NCBI GenBank assembly: GCA_029717555.1
Contig: JAMDHS010000043.1
Span: 1-64,000 of the forward strand
Length of the DNA stretch: 64,000 bases
Direction: 5' to 3'
From: Peribolospora baueri
Taxonomy: Eukaryota > Basidiomycota > Peribolosporomycetes > Peribolosporales > Peribolosporaceae
Shown here: one piece after another, positions 43,370-54,793 of the stretch
Position numbering within the stretch: position 1 is the first letter of the stretch
How the letters are laid out: each line of letters opens with the position of its first letter
Notes under the pieces: model-generated
Seen by the model: only the letters and a program-made list of their open reading frames with translations
Told to the model about the DNA's origin: nothing
Database searches by the model: none
Program-made: the position numbers and the translations under genes

Positions 43370-43599
43370 TCTTGCTGGCGAATCTTGCTGGCGAGCGCCG
43401 GCCTCGCGTGCTCCCAGGCGACCCCAGTGTAGATGGTGTCGGTCGACAACGTCAAGGGACGGGAAGGTGAGACAATTTTTGATGAGCCTGGCGTACAAGA
43501 TGAGAATACAAGATGAGAAAAAAGCACGGTCAGCTATTCAGCGGTAAGGTCGGTCATCCCAAAGCGCCAGTGGGGATCACAGGATTGACACGGGTAAGG

Positions 43600-43960
43600 C
43601 GGTCGGGTTCCACCAGCCCATACGATCCCACTTACCTCTCGAACATGAAGGGTCGAAACGCTTCATAGAGGAAGGCCTGAAGGATGGAATCATCGGACCG
43701 GCCAACGGCTCTCCATGGGGCTCTCCGATCACTCTGGCGAGAAAAAAAGACAACCAGATTCGGGTCTGCATCGATTACCGAGCGCTCAACGCAGTCACAA
43801 GGAAGAAAGTTCGGATCGACGATTGCTATCAAATGCTCAACGGAGCAAGATGCTTCACCTCCCTGGATCTGAAGTCGGGGTACTGGCAAGTTCGCATCAC
43901 GGAAGAGGACAAGGAAAAGACAGTCTTTGTCAATCGGTATATGGTCTTCATCGGATAGAC
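43600..43960 (+). mobile_element. Ty3/gypsy reverse transcriptase fragment, second copy (fossil)
   Basis: The plus strand encodes RFIEEGLKDGIIGPANGSPW, then the same Q-x-RVCIDYRALNAV block and CFTSLDLKSGYWQVRI. It matches the minus-strand copy near 41.5 kb almost residue for residue over about 40 positions but is inverted relative to it. It is a broken fragment without a visible terminal repeat; the close match suggests a recent common source. Confidence 0.85.
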
Positions 43961-44029
43961 TGGTAGCTTTCAGGAAGGCATGGGAACTTACCTGGGGTGG
44001 AGAGAAGTCGATGGCCTGGATAGTCTTGA

Positions 44030-44240
44030 CCTGGTGTTGCGCTGCCAATTGATTAAGGGATTATGACGACGCAGCCGAGGTATCCCAAGGACAGGGTAGA
44101 AGGAAGGGCGTTGAGGATGAAGGGTTCTAGAAGGGAGACACCCTAAGGCTGATATTTTCTTGTCAACGTGAAGATGTTTTGCCCTTGGTATCTTGATAAA
44201 CAAACGTGAAAGGATCAGCCTATGTAGCGAAAGGAACAAG
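44030..44240 (-). mobile_element. Ty3/gypsy protease-region fragment (fossil)
   Basis: The minus strand encodes KHLHVDKKISALG and VLGIPRLRRHNPLINWQRNT, which fits the end of the Ty3/gypsy aspartic protease domain ('LG-PWL--HNP-I-W'). It points away from the adjacent reverse transcriptase piece, so the debris is rearranged. Broken. Confidence 0.65.
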
Positions 44241-45196
44241 TGAAGTCCGGCAGAGGGCGCCTCGACTCGTACAAGAGTGGCTTTGTTTTGTTTTGGTTGT
44301 GGGTTGATGAGAAAGTGAAGGAAATGAAGAGGGCACCGTGGAGACTTTCAGGTGGTGAAGCCGACGCTGAGCGCCTTGCCTCAATGAAATGTCCCAACGG
44401 TTTCTCCACGAGTGACCCTATCAGCCCAACTCACCGTGCACCGGTCTCGCAACCTGTCTCACTGTCTTTCTGCATCAGACCCCTTCCTGCATCAGACACA
44501 GACCCGGAAAGAAGCGTTGAGTCGTCATTTGCCTAACTGGTAAGTAAATGAAAGCAGACAGACACGGAGCTAATGCGTAGAAGAAGCGACGCGATAGTCG
44601 GAATCTGCGTTGCCCGCGATAGTCGAGGCGACCAACACCTGCTGCGGCGGGGTGCTCGCGGACCGCGACGACTGCGTCTCCCCACTACGGACTGAGGCGA
44701 CTCTTTAATCACACCTCCGCCCCTGCTAAGCTGCCCTGATTCACCCTCGCCTTGCTCAATCAATCAATAGGCGGTGGGCTCTCGGACTGATTTCCGAGAA
44801 GGGCATGAGAGCGAGAGCGAGAAAAGTACGTCTCCAAGCTGGGCGGATCCTGTCTGCCTTGCTCGAAATGGTCGTTTCCTTCTTCAATGCCTCCCTCTCC
44901 GCCTTAAACTGACAACTTCGTTCCTGGCTTTGCGCCGACCCCCGTGGAGGCAGGGCTGTAGACGGTGGATGCAGGGAGAGGAGGAGGGGGGACATCGTTC
45001 GGAGTGGAGGTTAATTAGGCTATCGATTCGAATTATTGGGGAGAAGGGGGAGATGAGCTCAAGCTCAAGGTTCAAGGGACTCTTAAAGTTCATCAAAATA
45101 CTGAACAACTGAACAGTTATTTCTGAAGGCGTTCGACAACTGAGTTTAAAGGTTCTGCAAACGGGATGGGGCGACGTCCGATCTGAGGGCACCTTT
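44241..45196. other. Intergenic region between retroelement debris and IFA38
   Basis: About 950 bp without a recognisable gene. Open frames overlapping 44,880-45,580 on either strand are shadows of the IFA38 exons or chance. A duplicated GCATCAGAC motif is near 44,475-44,495. Confidence 0.5.
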
Positions 45197-46957
45197 TCAC
45201 TTCGCCTTGGCCTCGCGCTCCCTCTTGCGGAGGGCACGGCGGCGAATGTCCTGCAGCAGAGCTGTTGTATACAGGAAGGATCCACCCAACTCATCAGACG
45301 ACGATCGAGACGGGAATGATGCAGAGAAGATGGGATGGACGCCACCTTCCTGTACTCACCGTAATTGTAGGAAATGAGAGACGCCTTGCCCGCGTGACCG
45401 AGAGTCTCGATGAGCCAGTCGAGCAGCGCGTGGCTCCAGTAGGGCGTCGAGGTGAAAGGCCTGCCGACTGCGCCGCACGCGTTGCCGAGCGTGGAAAGGA
45501 CAGAGCGAACGTGGGCCGACGGTACGGGGATGAACAGTGACGGGCGACGGATCTTGGTCATGGCCGACACCTGCAAACCGTCGCGGTATGTCCATCACGT
45601 CAATTTCGAACCTGGGAAAAGGGCCGTTGACGGAGTAAATCACCCACCACAAAGTAAGTGTTGATGTTCCGCACGACGACGCCCTTGGGCTTCAGCTCTG
45701 CTCCCAGAGCCTGCGAGAAGATGGCGATGAAAGCCTTGGTGCCGGCGTAGGTGGCCAGGAAGGGGCTCGGCACGAGCGAAGCGAAGGAGCCCATGTTGAG
45801 GATGAGGCCGCGATGGCTGCACGAGTGTCCCGCATCACGTCCAAGACACCAGCGGAATGAACTAGGATCAGCTTCTGCTCGCACAACTCGATGGGGCGGT
45901 CGGAAACGCTCACTCACCGCTCCACCATGCCAGGAACGACGATTCTAGTGACGCGGAGCAAAGAGTTGACGTTGATCTCGACGATGTTGTCCATCTCGTC
46001 CACAGGGGTATCCTGGAAGGGCACTGGCATGTCGTGCGACTTTCCGACGTTGTTAACTGCGCATGTCCAATTCAAGAATTGCACACGATGAGCGAACGAA
46101 TGAAAGCTTTCCAATATTACGCTGATAAGAGACAACAGCACACTCACCAAGGACGCCAATGTCGAGATTGTTGACAGTGTCCGCAAGGGCGGAATACGCC
46201 GTGGGTTCGCCTTCGGCAAAGTCCATCGCATGCGTCTTGGTCTGAACCGAGTACTTCGCCTCTGTAACGGTGATGATGGACGCGGCCGAGACGCATTCAG
46301 TCTACGAAACTCTGGTTTTGACTCAGTGGGCGTAGCAGGACGTATACAAACCTATCTCTCCCGCAACCTTTCCAAGCTTCTCGGGGCTCCGGCTGACTAG
46401 GAAGATGTTGAATCCGGCCTTGGCGAGCTGAAGAGCGAACTCGCGCCCAATGCCATCCGTGGCTCCAGTCACGACTTTGGCAAAAACCGGGGCATCGCCA
46501 GGGAACACACGACGACAAGTCAGCCAGGCTGCAACACGGTCGGCTACAACGTCATGTAGTGCACACTCACGAGCCCAAGAGCCTTTTCCCGCGCCGAACT
46601 TCTTCAACTGTACACGACGGAGCCAATTGCGGCCCAGCACAGGATGGGGGAAAACGTCAGGCCAAGTCCCAGCCTCCTCCAAAATTACGGTGTACGAGGA
46701 AAACGCCGCCCACTTACGCTGTAGCCGGGAAAGATGAACAAGCCCAACACCATCCTAGCCCAACTCAACGCATAGCCGCCAACGACGGCAGCGCCGAGAG
46801 CAGCCAGAAGCAGCGTAGGCAGAGGCGCGTCTTCTGCGCGGCATGAGAAGGGCAAGATGCTAGGTGAATAGATCATGGTAAGACGACGTGGATGTGCTGG
46901 CACACCTCACTCACTGAGGCCGATCTGGTGGAGGATCTCCTGGAGCTGGGCCGACAT
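45197..46957 (-). CDS. IFA38: Very-long-chain 3-oxoacyl-CoA reductase (fatty-acid elongation ketoreductase)
   Basis: Starting [14 protein letters not shown] at 46957, several exons give an N-terminal membrane segment ([19 protein letters not shown]), [12 protein letters not shown], then a classic short-chain dehydrogenase. Motifs are [20 protein letters not shown] (NADPH-binding TGxxxGIG), [37 protein letters not shown] (NNVG), [36 protein letters not shown] (catalytic Ser), [20 protein letters not shown] (YxxxK), and [21 protein letters not shown] long C-terminal part ([15 protein letters not shown]) and a basic end ([17 protein letters not shown]) follow. This is the ER enzyme that reduces 3-ketoacyl-CoA in each round of very-long-chain fatty-acid synthesis (Ifa38/KAR). 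Stop 45199-45197. The gene is head-to-head with a mitochondrial protein gene. Confidence 0.92.
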
Positions 46958-47135
46958 GATGCTGGAGGGGTGTGAGGGTTAAGAACAACAAAACGTCTAG
47001 TAAGTCCACTTCCAAGCCCGCTTCCGACCTCGTGCCGCAGCAATTTGTACTGGATGCGCGAAGACTCATTCCCGTCTCCTCCGACAACCGACTCGCCTCA
47101 GCCCCCCTTCCCCGGCGCTGGCAGCTTTCCTCCAG
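46958..47135. promoter_or_regulatory. Shared divergent promoter region of IFA38 and the neighbouring gene
   Basis: Only 178 bp separate the two start codons, so both core promoters overlap. No TATA box was seen. Confidence 0.6.
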
Positions 47136-48306
47136 ATGTTAGCAAGAAGGTCATTGCCCATCATTCGCCGCCAGGCACTCAGGGCTAACTCTACGGCGAC
47201 GGCCTCCACAACCACACCATCTCCTGCTTCCTCTTCATCCTCGTCGGCCGCCCTCGACGCGGCGACTTCGGAGCCCGAGGATCAGCCCTCGGTGCACGCT
47301 CCGTCTTCACCCCCTCCGCCCCCGACTCCATCAATCTTTCGACCCAAGTACGCCAGACGTCCTTCATTGCCAAAAGTGTCGTTCGCAGACCGGACCGTCT
47401 TTGTGCGCCCATATCACGGCGTGTCGTCCATGCTCCAAGCGCTGGCCATCGTCCGGTTCTTGGAGGGCAAGTTCGGAGAAGTGGAGTCCTACAACTTCCC
47501 CAGGGTAAGCATCCTTTCTCCTTGTCGGTAACAAGGCGAACGAATGGAGAACCGTGATCCGTTGGTCAGGTTACCTGAACGTGTTGAGCTTACAGCCGCT
47601 GACTTTCCGGTTTCTAACGCATCCCACCCTTCTTCAAGTCTCCCGATAGCCTCCATTACATGGGCTGGGGCTGGTTGACCTTCAGCTCTTCCTCATCCGC
47701 TAAACGTTGCCTGGACGTCGAGCACTTTAGCATTCCTGAGCCCTCCCCGCCTTCTTCTCCGAAGACCCCGGATTCCCCGTTCTCGCGCCTCGTCTCCCTC
47801 CGCTCCGTCTCTCCCCTCCTCCGATCCTACCGGGATCGTCAGGCTCGCGAATTGGATGCATTGGTAACGAAGGAATTGGAAAGGCGCGACGCCAAGAGTG
47901 AATCAGAGGACAGTGTCGGCATTCGCTTGATGGATTTAAAAGTCGAAGCGCTGGTTTCCGGTGAGCACGCCGACCGCAGAAAGGGTACCGGAGTCTGCTC
48001 TTGACATTTGCCCGAATCAAAGCTTCCTCACACGATCGCCTGCTTTTCTTCATTGCTGATCTTCTCGCAGAAAACCGGGACAGATCCCGTATAGTGCAAA
48101 ATCGAATTGTGCATGACCCGGACATCGCCCGTCCCCTTCCGATAGGAGGTATGGTCCTAGCCCTCAGGAAGTTCACCGGCTTTCATGGAGGACTTGAGGA
48201 CGCATTAGCAGCGCGAGAGGAGGAGCTGCAGAAGCATCAGGAGCGCTCCGAGCGTATAGCATCGAAGAGTTCCAGGAAGGGTCCTTCTACGGTGGTTGGT
48301 GGTTGA
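47136..48306 (+). CDS. Uncharacterised mitochondrial protein with RRM-like segment
   Basis: Three exons (about 47136-47503, 47639-47961, 48070-48306). The N-terminus MLARRSLPIIRRQALRANST is a clear mitochondrial presequence (Arg-rich, no acidic residues), followed by a Ser/Pro linker. The segment VSFADRTVFVRPYHGVSSM, FLEGKFGEVESYNFPRSPDS and LHYMGWGWLTFSS has the rhythm of an RNA-recognition-type fold (beta-helix-beta with 'VFV' and 'GWGWLTF' strands). The end reads RDRSRIVQNRIVHDPDIARP, LPIGGMVLALRKFTGFHGGL and a charged helix. I do not recognise a named family; a mitochondrial ribosome or RNA-handling role is a guess from the fold-like pattern. Shares its promoter with IFA38. Confidence 0.65.
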
Positions 48307-49047
48307 CCGGTCTCCCTCGGAGCAAAGGAAACCCACGAGTGGGGAAAGTGCTTAATCCGGGGGAACGTAATAGAGAGAAGATTTGCCGATGAAGTGCGAA
48401 CGTTACTTCTCGTTCTTTCTCTGTGGTTGCGTCCTGTCTGAAGGCAATAGAACTTTGCGGCTCGCAAACGGTGGTGGCGGTGTGGCACGCGCAAGATGCG
48501 TCTCTCGGAAAGGGACTTCGCAGATATACTTGCACGCACAGCGATTTTTCTCAGAACCGGGACATGGCGTCAGCATTTCCGCGCCCAATGGCGAGGAAGG
48601 GACGGTGCGTTCGACTCAACTCACGTTCCAGCGAGTCCATTGCCCTTCATGAGCTGATGGCCTGCAGGAAAACGCAGATAACGCATCCGTCAGAGCTGCG
48701 ATGTGATAACAATCGTTCGTGGGCGAGCAGTGCACCTCATCTATTATTACACTTACTATTCCACCGCGCGCCGACCGTACGGTCGTCCTCGCAAGCAACC
48801 AAAGTTAAACATCGTACGAAAACGAGGATGAAGGGGATATGCCGAAAATGTCGTCGATACGTTCTGACCTTGTGCACCGGCCGCAGAAAGAGCATATATG
48901 TGCATGTATGTACTAATGTGGACGAGACAGCGAGAGTATGATGCATGAAAATATCAATTCCCCCACTCCTTCTCTTCGAGCTCCCGACGATCATCCCCGC
49001 GGACCGGTCCTCGTGCGAAGTAATGGCGGAAGGAGGGAAAGAGGGAC
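48307..49047. other. Intergenic region between convergent genes
   Basis: 740 bp between the mitochondrial protein gene (plus) and the chromatin-protein gene (minus), holding both 3' regions. TGTATGTAC and CATATATGTGCATG near 48,890-48,910 recall the GTAC motifs at 30-31 kb. No gene seen. Confidence 0.5.
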
Positions 49048-51625
49048 TCAAGCCTTATCATCGCCTTCGTCCTCCAAGCTCACGTCGGCGCTCTTGTCCG
49101 CAAGCTTCCCAGCCTCGCCGTCCGTCTCGCGGCCCTTAGAAGGCCCGGTTGCCACGACGATGGAGTCCTGCATATCCTTGTCCTCCTCTTCGACCGCATG
49201 TCCGTTCGCCGCGGGCGAAGAAGCACTTCTAAGACCTACTCCGTCCTCCGTCGCACCTGCACCGCTTGCGGGAGTGGAACTGGCCGAGCGCGAGTCGACG
49301 ATGGTGCCGTTCGAGCGCCGGGCTCCAACTCGAGGTCGAAGCGCGATCTCATCCTCCTCCTCGTCCTCCCCATCGACTTCTTGGCCCTCATTGCGCATCT
49401 CCACGTCCTCATCTTCCCCGAATCGACGCCTGTTCTCCTCCTGCTGCTGCAGTCGCCCGCTCCTCCTCTCCCCGCGCGGTGCTTCCGTCGCCCTCGCCAA
49501 ACGACCGCTCCTTCTCCTCCCTGTGTCGCCCTCAACCCCGTCATCCCCGCTCGCACCTCCGTCGCCGCCTGCAGAGTACCGAAACTCACTGTCGTCCTCT
49601 CCATCCTCACCGCTGCCTCCCGTCCGCCTCCTCTTCCCCGAACTCTCTTTCTTCACTTCTTCGTCATAATGCCCCAACATCTCCTCGAACTCATCACTGT
49701 CCACCCCGCCGTTGCCAAATTGCGCGTAAGAGTAGTCCACCGCTTTGCGCGTCGAGCGTCGTGAGCGTGTGGGACGGAGCTCGTCGCGCTCTCGGGCTCG
49801 TTGGAGCATCCGGGCAGCGTCCAAATCGCGCTTGAGGCGGCGGGCGTGGAGGGCGGCGAGGCGCTGCGGGTAGCAGTGTAAATATTATCAGCACAAGCGC
49901 GGAGAGCGCACAACACGGTCGTCAATGGTTCTCTCTTGAAAGCTGCGGCCCAGCTCACCTTTTCCTCAGCCTCGATCGCGGGAAGAACGGCCTCCTCGAG
50001 CCTCTGGGCGATCTCCAAATCTGCCTTAGGGGCCTTTGGTTTGTCATCCGCTACGCCGCCAGCGCCCCCTTTCCTCTTGCCCTTGGCTTGCTTTTCCTTC
50101 TTGGCAGCAGCGACGCGCGCCCTCCTCTCCCTCCAAGCCTCGAGGTCCCACTCCTCCCCCTTCTCCTCTGCCTCCCTTTTCGCCTCCTCCTCCTCCTTCC
50201 TTGCCGCCTCCCGTGCAACCCGAGCCGCTGCAGGGTCCTCGCGCCGCAGAGAACAGATAAAGTCGAAGACTTCCGACGTAGTCGACGTGCACGCCGACCA
50301 GAGTGACTTTTTCTTGTTCGGATTGCCAGAAATGTAGACTCGGGGAGAAACTGGAAGGAATGACGGACAGGGTTAGGAACCATCGGTTTTTACATAAGAT
50401 TCTGCGGCCCCACGCCGCGTTTCATTAGCGTGCTCACCGTCCAACACCCAGACCCTCCTTTTATCGCTCGTAATACCAAATGGTTCGATGAGCAAAGGGT
50501 TCGACTCGGCGAGAGCGTTTCTTTGCTTGGTGGCGGCGAAGTAGCAGTCGTTGATGTACCCACGGACCACCTCGCTGTGAACTAGCGTGAGATCGACCAA
50601 GATGTGCATGAGTCCGAGCTGTACATCGGCAGGACAGAGGTAAAAGAGTCAGATTTCGAGAGCTTGGAAAAGAAACACATGTGAAGCTCGACTCACCTTC
50701 TGTTGCCAGTCGAGCGCCCAGAAGCCCTCAGGCTGCGCTGCCGCCAAGAAGTTCTGCTCCCAAATGTCCTGCTGGTCGAAGTTTTCTTCCAGAAGCTGTT
50801 CGGAGGAATATCAAAGCTGATCAGCATTGCCATGATTATGATAACGCGCAGCTCGGTGATGCCGTACAAAAACACACCGAGACTAGCTGCTTGTTCATAT
50901 TCTCGCCGCTGGGGCAATTGACGCCAAAAGGGAATGCCATAGCAAGAATGAGAAAAACATGTCTTACCAAATGGCCAAGGTCAGCGAGCTGTCAGCTCCG
51001 TTCTCGTAACTTACCTCACGACCTTGCCGTTGGGCTTGAGTAGCGCGAGCATCGCACAAATGACTACCTCCAACCACTTGCTCTTCCTCTTTGCCCCCTC
51101 CTTCCCCGCCCCGTTATCGAGATTCTCGCCCGAAGAGGGATAATCGCAACCCAACAGCTCCCTCTCAAGGTCCATGGCACTCCACAGCTCCCTCACATAA
51201 CTCTTCTCCAATTCGGTTCCGTTGGCCGCGCTCGCACCGGCCGTCGTGCCCGTGCCGGCGGCCCTGGTCGAGGCCCCCCAACCACCCTGCGGGTCCTTGT
51301 ATTCCTCGGTGACGGAGGAAGGGTCGAGCAGGTCGGCTGGGGAAACCTCTTCGTAGAGAACGCGGGAGAGACGGTCGCGAAGGAAACGGTTGAGGAAGGC
51401 GTAAACGTACGCCAAGGAGAAGGATTCGCGCGGGTGAGGATCAAGAGGCGGGAGCGTGCGGCGGGTTTTGGAAGAGGAAGAAGGGGAAGACAGGGGCGGA
51501 GAACCCTTAAGGTAGGAAGAGGAAGAAGTCGACAAAGACGGGGAGCGCTGTTGAGTGTGGGTGCGTCGGGGAGCATCGTTCTCGATGTCGCTCAGAGAAG
51601 TGCTGCTGGCGCTGGAAGAGTGCAT
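49048..51625 (-). CDS. DDT/WHIM-like chromatin protein (RSF1/Itc1-like)
   Basis: The start is MHSSSASSTSLSDIENDAPR at 51625. The first half has ESFSLAYVYAFLNRFLRDRL, SYVRELWSAMDLERELLG, and SKWLEVVICAMLALLKPNGK, i.e. helical segments like a DDT-type three-helix region. A small exon (LADLGHL) and then DQQDIWEQNFLAAAQPEGFW, ALDWQQK, LGLMHILVDLTLVHSEVVRG, YINDCYFAATKQRN and LIEPFGITSDKRRVWVLDG follow. The last block resembles the WHIM-type 'PIG-D--G--YW-L' motif of RSF1, WSTF and Itc1. The second half is a Lys/Glu coiled coil (KADLEIAQRLEEAVLPAIEA, RLKRDLDAARMLQRARERDE) and an acidic low-complexity tail with ARRSNG, RRSGR-type basic patches. Family knowledge links these folds to ISWI-type nucleosome remodellers. 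The assignment to a specific subunit is uncertain. Confidence 0.55.
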
Positions 51626-52194
51626 AGCAGCGTAATCGGCCCGTCGCTTGGTCCGTCCGGCGAACGTCGTCACCTTTTGCTCGCTTCTTGCTTTTTTTGT
51701 CCGCCTTCTTGTGCGAATGTAATGCAATCTTGTGAGACCGACGACCGCTGTTGTTCTAGGTTCCTTATACGCTGGAAAACATCGATCGGCACCGGAAGAG
51801 CAGTGAGAGCGGACAAAAAAGCGGCGTCTGCGTTTTGTAAGGACAAGAGTGCGTGCGTCCAAAGGAGGAGTTGGAGGTGAGATGACAAGATGCGAAGGAG
51901 GGAGACGCGAAAGAGTGAAACGCGAACGCCGGATACGAAACGCGTCCGCCTCTTTGCGCGTAGACGCGATTGGAGGGTGATTACAGCGATTACAAGCGCG
52001 AGTCTTACGTCAGTTAGTCACTGGTTAGAAATGACGGACTGCATAACCCGGTGGCCGGTCCGAAGCGGCGATAGACGGAGTCTTGATCGCGCGGGCACGT
52101 GAGATGACGATCGGCGCCAAGCCCGCTCAGATCACACCCCACGTCACCGTCAGTACTCGGCTGCCTTTTCTCCTCCCACTGATCTACAACCGCC
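51626..52194. promoter_or_regulatory. Divergent promoter region, chromatin protein / universal stress protein
   Basis: 569 bp between start codons of the minus-strand chromatin gene and the plus-strand stress-protein gene. No clear TATA box or coding sequence was seen. Confidence 0.5.
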
Positions 52195-54154
52195 ATGTCA
52201 GACCACCAAACGTCCCCCGCCGCGTCGGCCCCGCTACGCTCCGCTCTCAAGTCTTCCTCCCGCCCGAGCACTCCAGCTGGTGCTGGTCCTGCCGGAGGGG
52301 GAACAAGAGCAGGCGGCGGGGACGGATCGCTTGGTGCAGGTATGTCGGTGGTTGTAGACACTGATGCCAACGGCGGTTCGCCTCGGTATGATACGGCAGC
52401 GGCGACACGAGGCAGCCCTAGCTCCAATACGGACGGCGGCGCAGGTGCGGGGGAGAAACAACCTTACCCCAAATCCGCTCCTCCCGCCAGCATCACCTTC
52501 GACCTCTCCCACACCCCGTCTCGTCCCGGCAGCGCTGCTGGCTCGAGCATAGCTACGGGGACGGGCGTGGGGAGCAGTGACAAGACGGGCTCGATTGCGA
52601 GTGGTAGCGGGATGAATACTTTTAGGAGCAGGATAGGGAGTGGTTCTGCTGGGGACCTTGTGAGACCAGGGTACGAGAGGAAGGCGAGTGCACGGTCTCC
52701 TTCGGACAGGCGGGGCGCCCCCTCCTTCGCGGGTCTCTTACATGTCACCCACTTTCTTTTTACCTGCACTCTCATTAGGTTGGCTTTGACACAATGTCAG
52801 ATGCGGGAGAGACGACGAGCGCGACTTTCTCATTCACCCTGCAGGTGAGCATTCTGCATTCGCTCCACCAGCCTCTCGCGCTGCCTGCTTGATTCTTTCA
52901 TGCGTGTGGCGGCAGATTGTGGTAGGGCGTAGAAGAATACGGATCTGACGCCATGTTTACGTCTTGTATGCCTCGTCGTTGTGCGCCGCGTAGGTCAAGT
53001 CGAAGGACTACCGGCGGACGAAAAACTCTCGCACTTTCCTATGCGCCGTCGACATGCAAGCTTACAGGTGGGCCTGGGTCGGAGTGTCGTTTTTTGAGAG
53101 ACATTCTGCTTGCGTTCTGACTCATACGGATTTTTTCTTTGTGCTGATCTTCCCCAGCCAACACGCTTTAGACTGGCTAATGGAGTCTTTGGTGGAGGAC
53201 GGCGACGAGATCGTGGTCCTGCGCGTTCTTGAAGGCGATGCGGATGGTGAGTGCGATGTGTTTGTCAATCACGTCTACGCGATCTGTGGACGATCGCACT
53301 CCTTCCGCCCTAATCTTCCGCCCCGTTCTTACCGCCACTTTTTTTCTTCTCTTTCTGCAGAGATTGACCAAGGCGAGGCGAGGGAGGAGGCCAGGAGTCT
53401 TATAGAGAAGATGCAGGAATTGAACGAAGATTTTGAAGATCGCCCGGTGAGTGCTTGTGACTGCACTCTTGATCTGCGTGGAGTCATGTTTCTTGCGCTA
53501 GCTTCCGACCCAACGGCTGTCCTTATCGCTACCTCCTATGTCGTCTCCTGCAGATCTCCATTGTAGTCGAGTTTATCGCGGGGCGCGTCACGTCCACGAT
53601 CCTGCACATCATCGCCATGTACCGTCCGGACAGCTTGATCGTGGGCACGCGAGGCAAGTCGAGCAACGTGGTGCAGAAGATGTTTGGCGGGACCAGCATG
53701 GGAAGCGTCAGCAGGTGAGTGGGCTCCCGAGGCCTTCGCCGATGTCGACACTTTCTCTGTCTCCATGCGCGGACGCTATTTTAACTGCGATTGGCCAATC
53801 TGACCCCCTTCCCATCCTCGTTTTGGAAAGGTTCGCCGTGTCGCACTCTCCCGTGCCCGTAGTGGTGGTACGGCCGGAGGCAAAGGTGAAAAAGGCTAGG
53901 GAGAAGCGACAGGGGGATCCGAAGAGGAAGATCTACCAGTGAGTTGCCTATGCAGATGGTGGATCGATGTTTCCAGGTGTCAAGCGTCTCTCTGTGTTCG
54001 GAAAGTCCTGCTTGTTTGAAGTCTATCAGTTCCGGGAACGTGCTGCTCCCTTACTCCCTCGTCGCTCGCTCTTGCCATCCATCCGTCCAGGTCCCTCATA
54101 CGGGGCGACAAGCACCTGGCGATGTCACGCACGAAGAGCTGGCAGCCGTCATGA
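52195..54154 (+). CDS. Universal stress protein (UspA-fold) with long disordered N-terminus
   Basis: Exon 1 encodes a Ser/Gly/Ala/Pro-rich, likely disordered N-terminus of about 180 residues (MSDHQTSPAASAPLRSALKS onward). Later exons build a UspA domain: VGFDTMSDAGE, KDYRRTKNSRTFLCAVDMQA, QHALDWLMESLVEDGDEIVV, LRVLEGDAD, ARSLIEKMQELNEDF, ISIVVEFIAGRVTSTILHII and MYRPDSLIVGTRGKSSN. VQKMFGGTSMGSVSR and FAVSHSPVPVVVVRPEAKVK complete it. The GTRG-x8-10-GS-VS motif is the usual ATP/nucleotide-binding signature (G-x2-G-x9-G[ST]). The last exon adds SLIRGDKHLAMSRTKSWQPS and stops at 54152-54154. Fungal proteins of this type are stress-linked and nucleotide-binding; the exact role is unknown. The donor of the first intron is unclear (no GTGAGT at the expected place near 52,730), so that junction is uncertain. 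Confidence 0.85.
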
Positions 54155-54793
54155 ACTGTCGAACGCATGTCCGCTGAGCCTCATGCGTCGCAGAGCACAT
54201 CAGCAAGGTCGTAACGGCAAAGACGCCCAGTTCGTCTTTTCCATCCGTCGTATTTCCCTCTCCTTTGCCCCATATCGCTACTTCCATGCACGTCTTTATT
54301 ATACCTTTTGCTTCGTCGTCTCTAAGACGCCACCTTGTTCTTGGCCCTTGTCCAGTCAGGTAGACTCAGGTCTGGGTTGTATTTTATGTCATGCGTTTGC
54401 TCTGCTTTTTTCGCTAGAATCTATGGTGTCCCTTTGGTCGGTCTGGTATCCGAGCTGGCGCGAGAGTTTATGAGTTCGAGCGTGTATCCGGGGTTCGCGG
54501 GGGACATCCATCCATCCTCTGTGAGAGAAGCACTCGCAAGGCTGGGCGACGGCCGCGTTACGAGTGTGCTTGGCCGCCTCCCGGTCGCTCCGCTCGAATG
54601 ACCCCCGATGAAGCTGTAGAATGGGACAAGGGAAGAAGCGAGCTGGACGGGGGGCCGGATATATCGACGTCATCCTCGGACAACCTCGCCGACCCGCCGA
54701 CTATCCAGTGTCTCAAAGCGCCCTCCAGTCACTGACTTCTTCGGCAAGACGCACATCTCGACTCGAGCAGACAGACCATCGACGTCGACGAAC
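54155..54793. other. Intergenic region before the transcription factor gene
   Basis: 640 bp with no recognisable gene. A 90-residue open frame (54,335-54,601) has a T-rich tract before it but no known domain. Confidence 0.4.

Noticed and set aside
44884-45576. 230-codon minus-strand frame at the IFA38 3' end
   Set aside because: Only its first part coincides with the IFA38 exon ([15 protein letters not shown] onward); the remainder reads through an intron and the 3' region.
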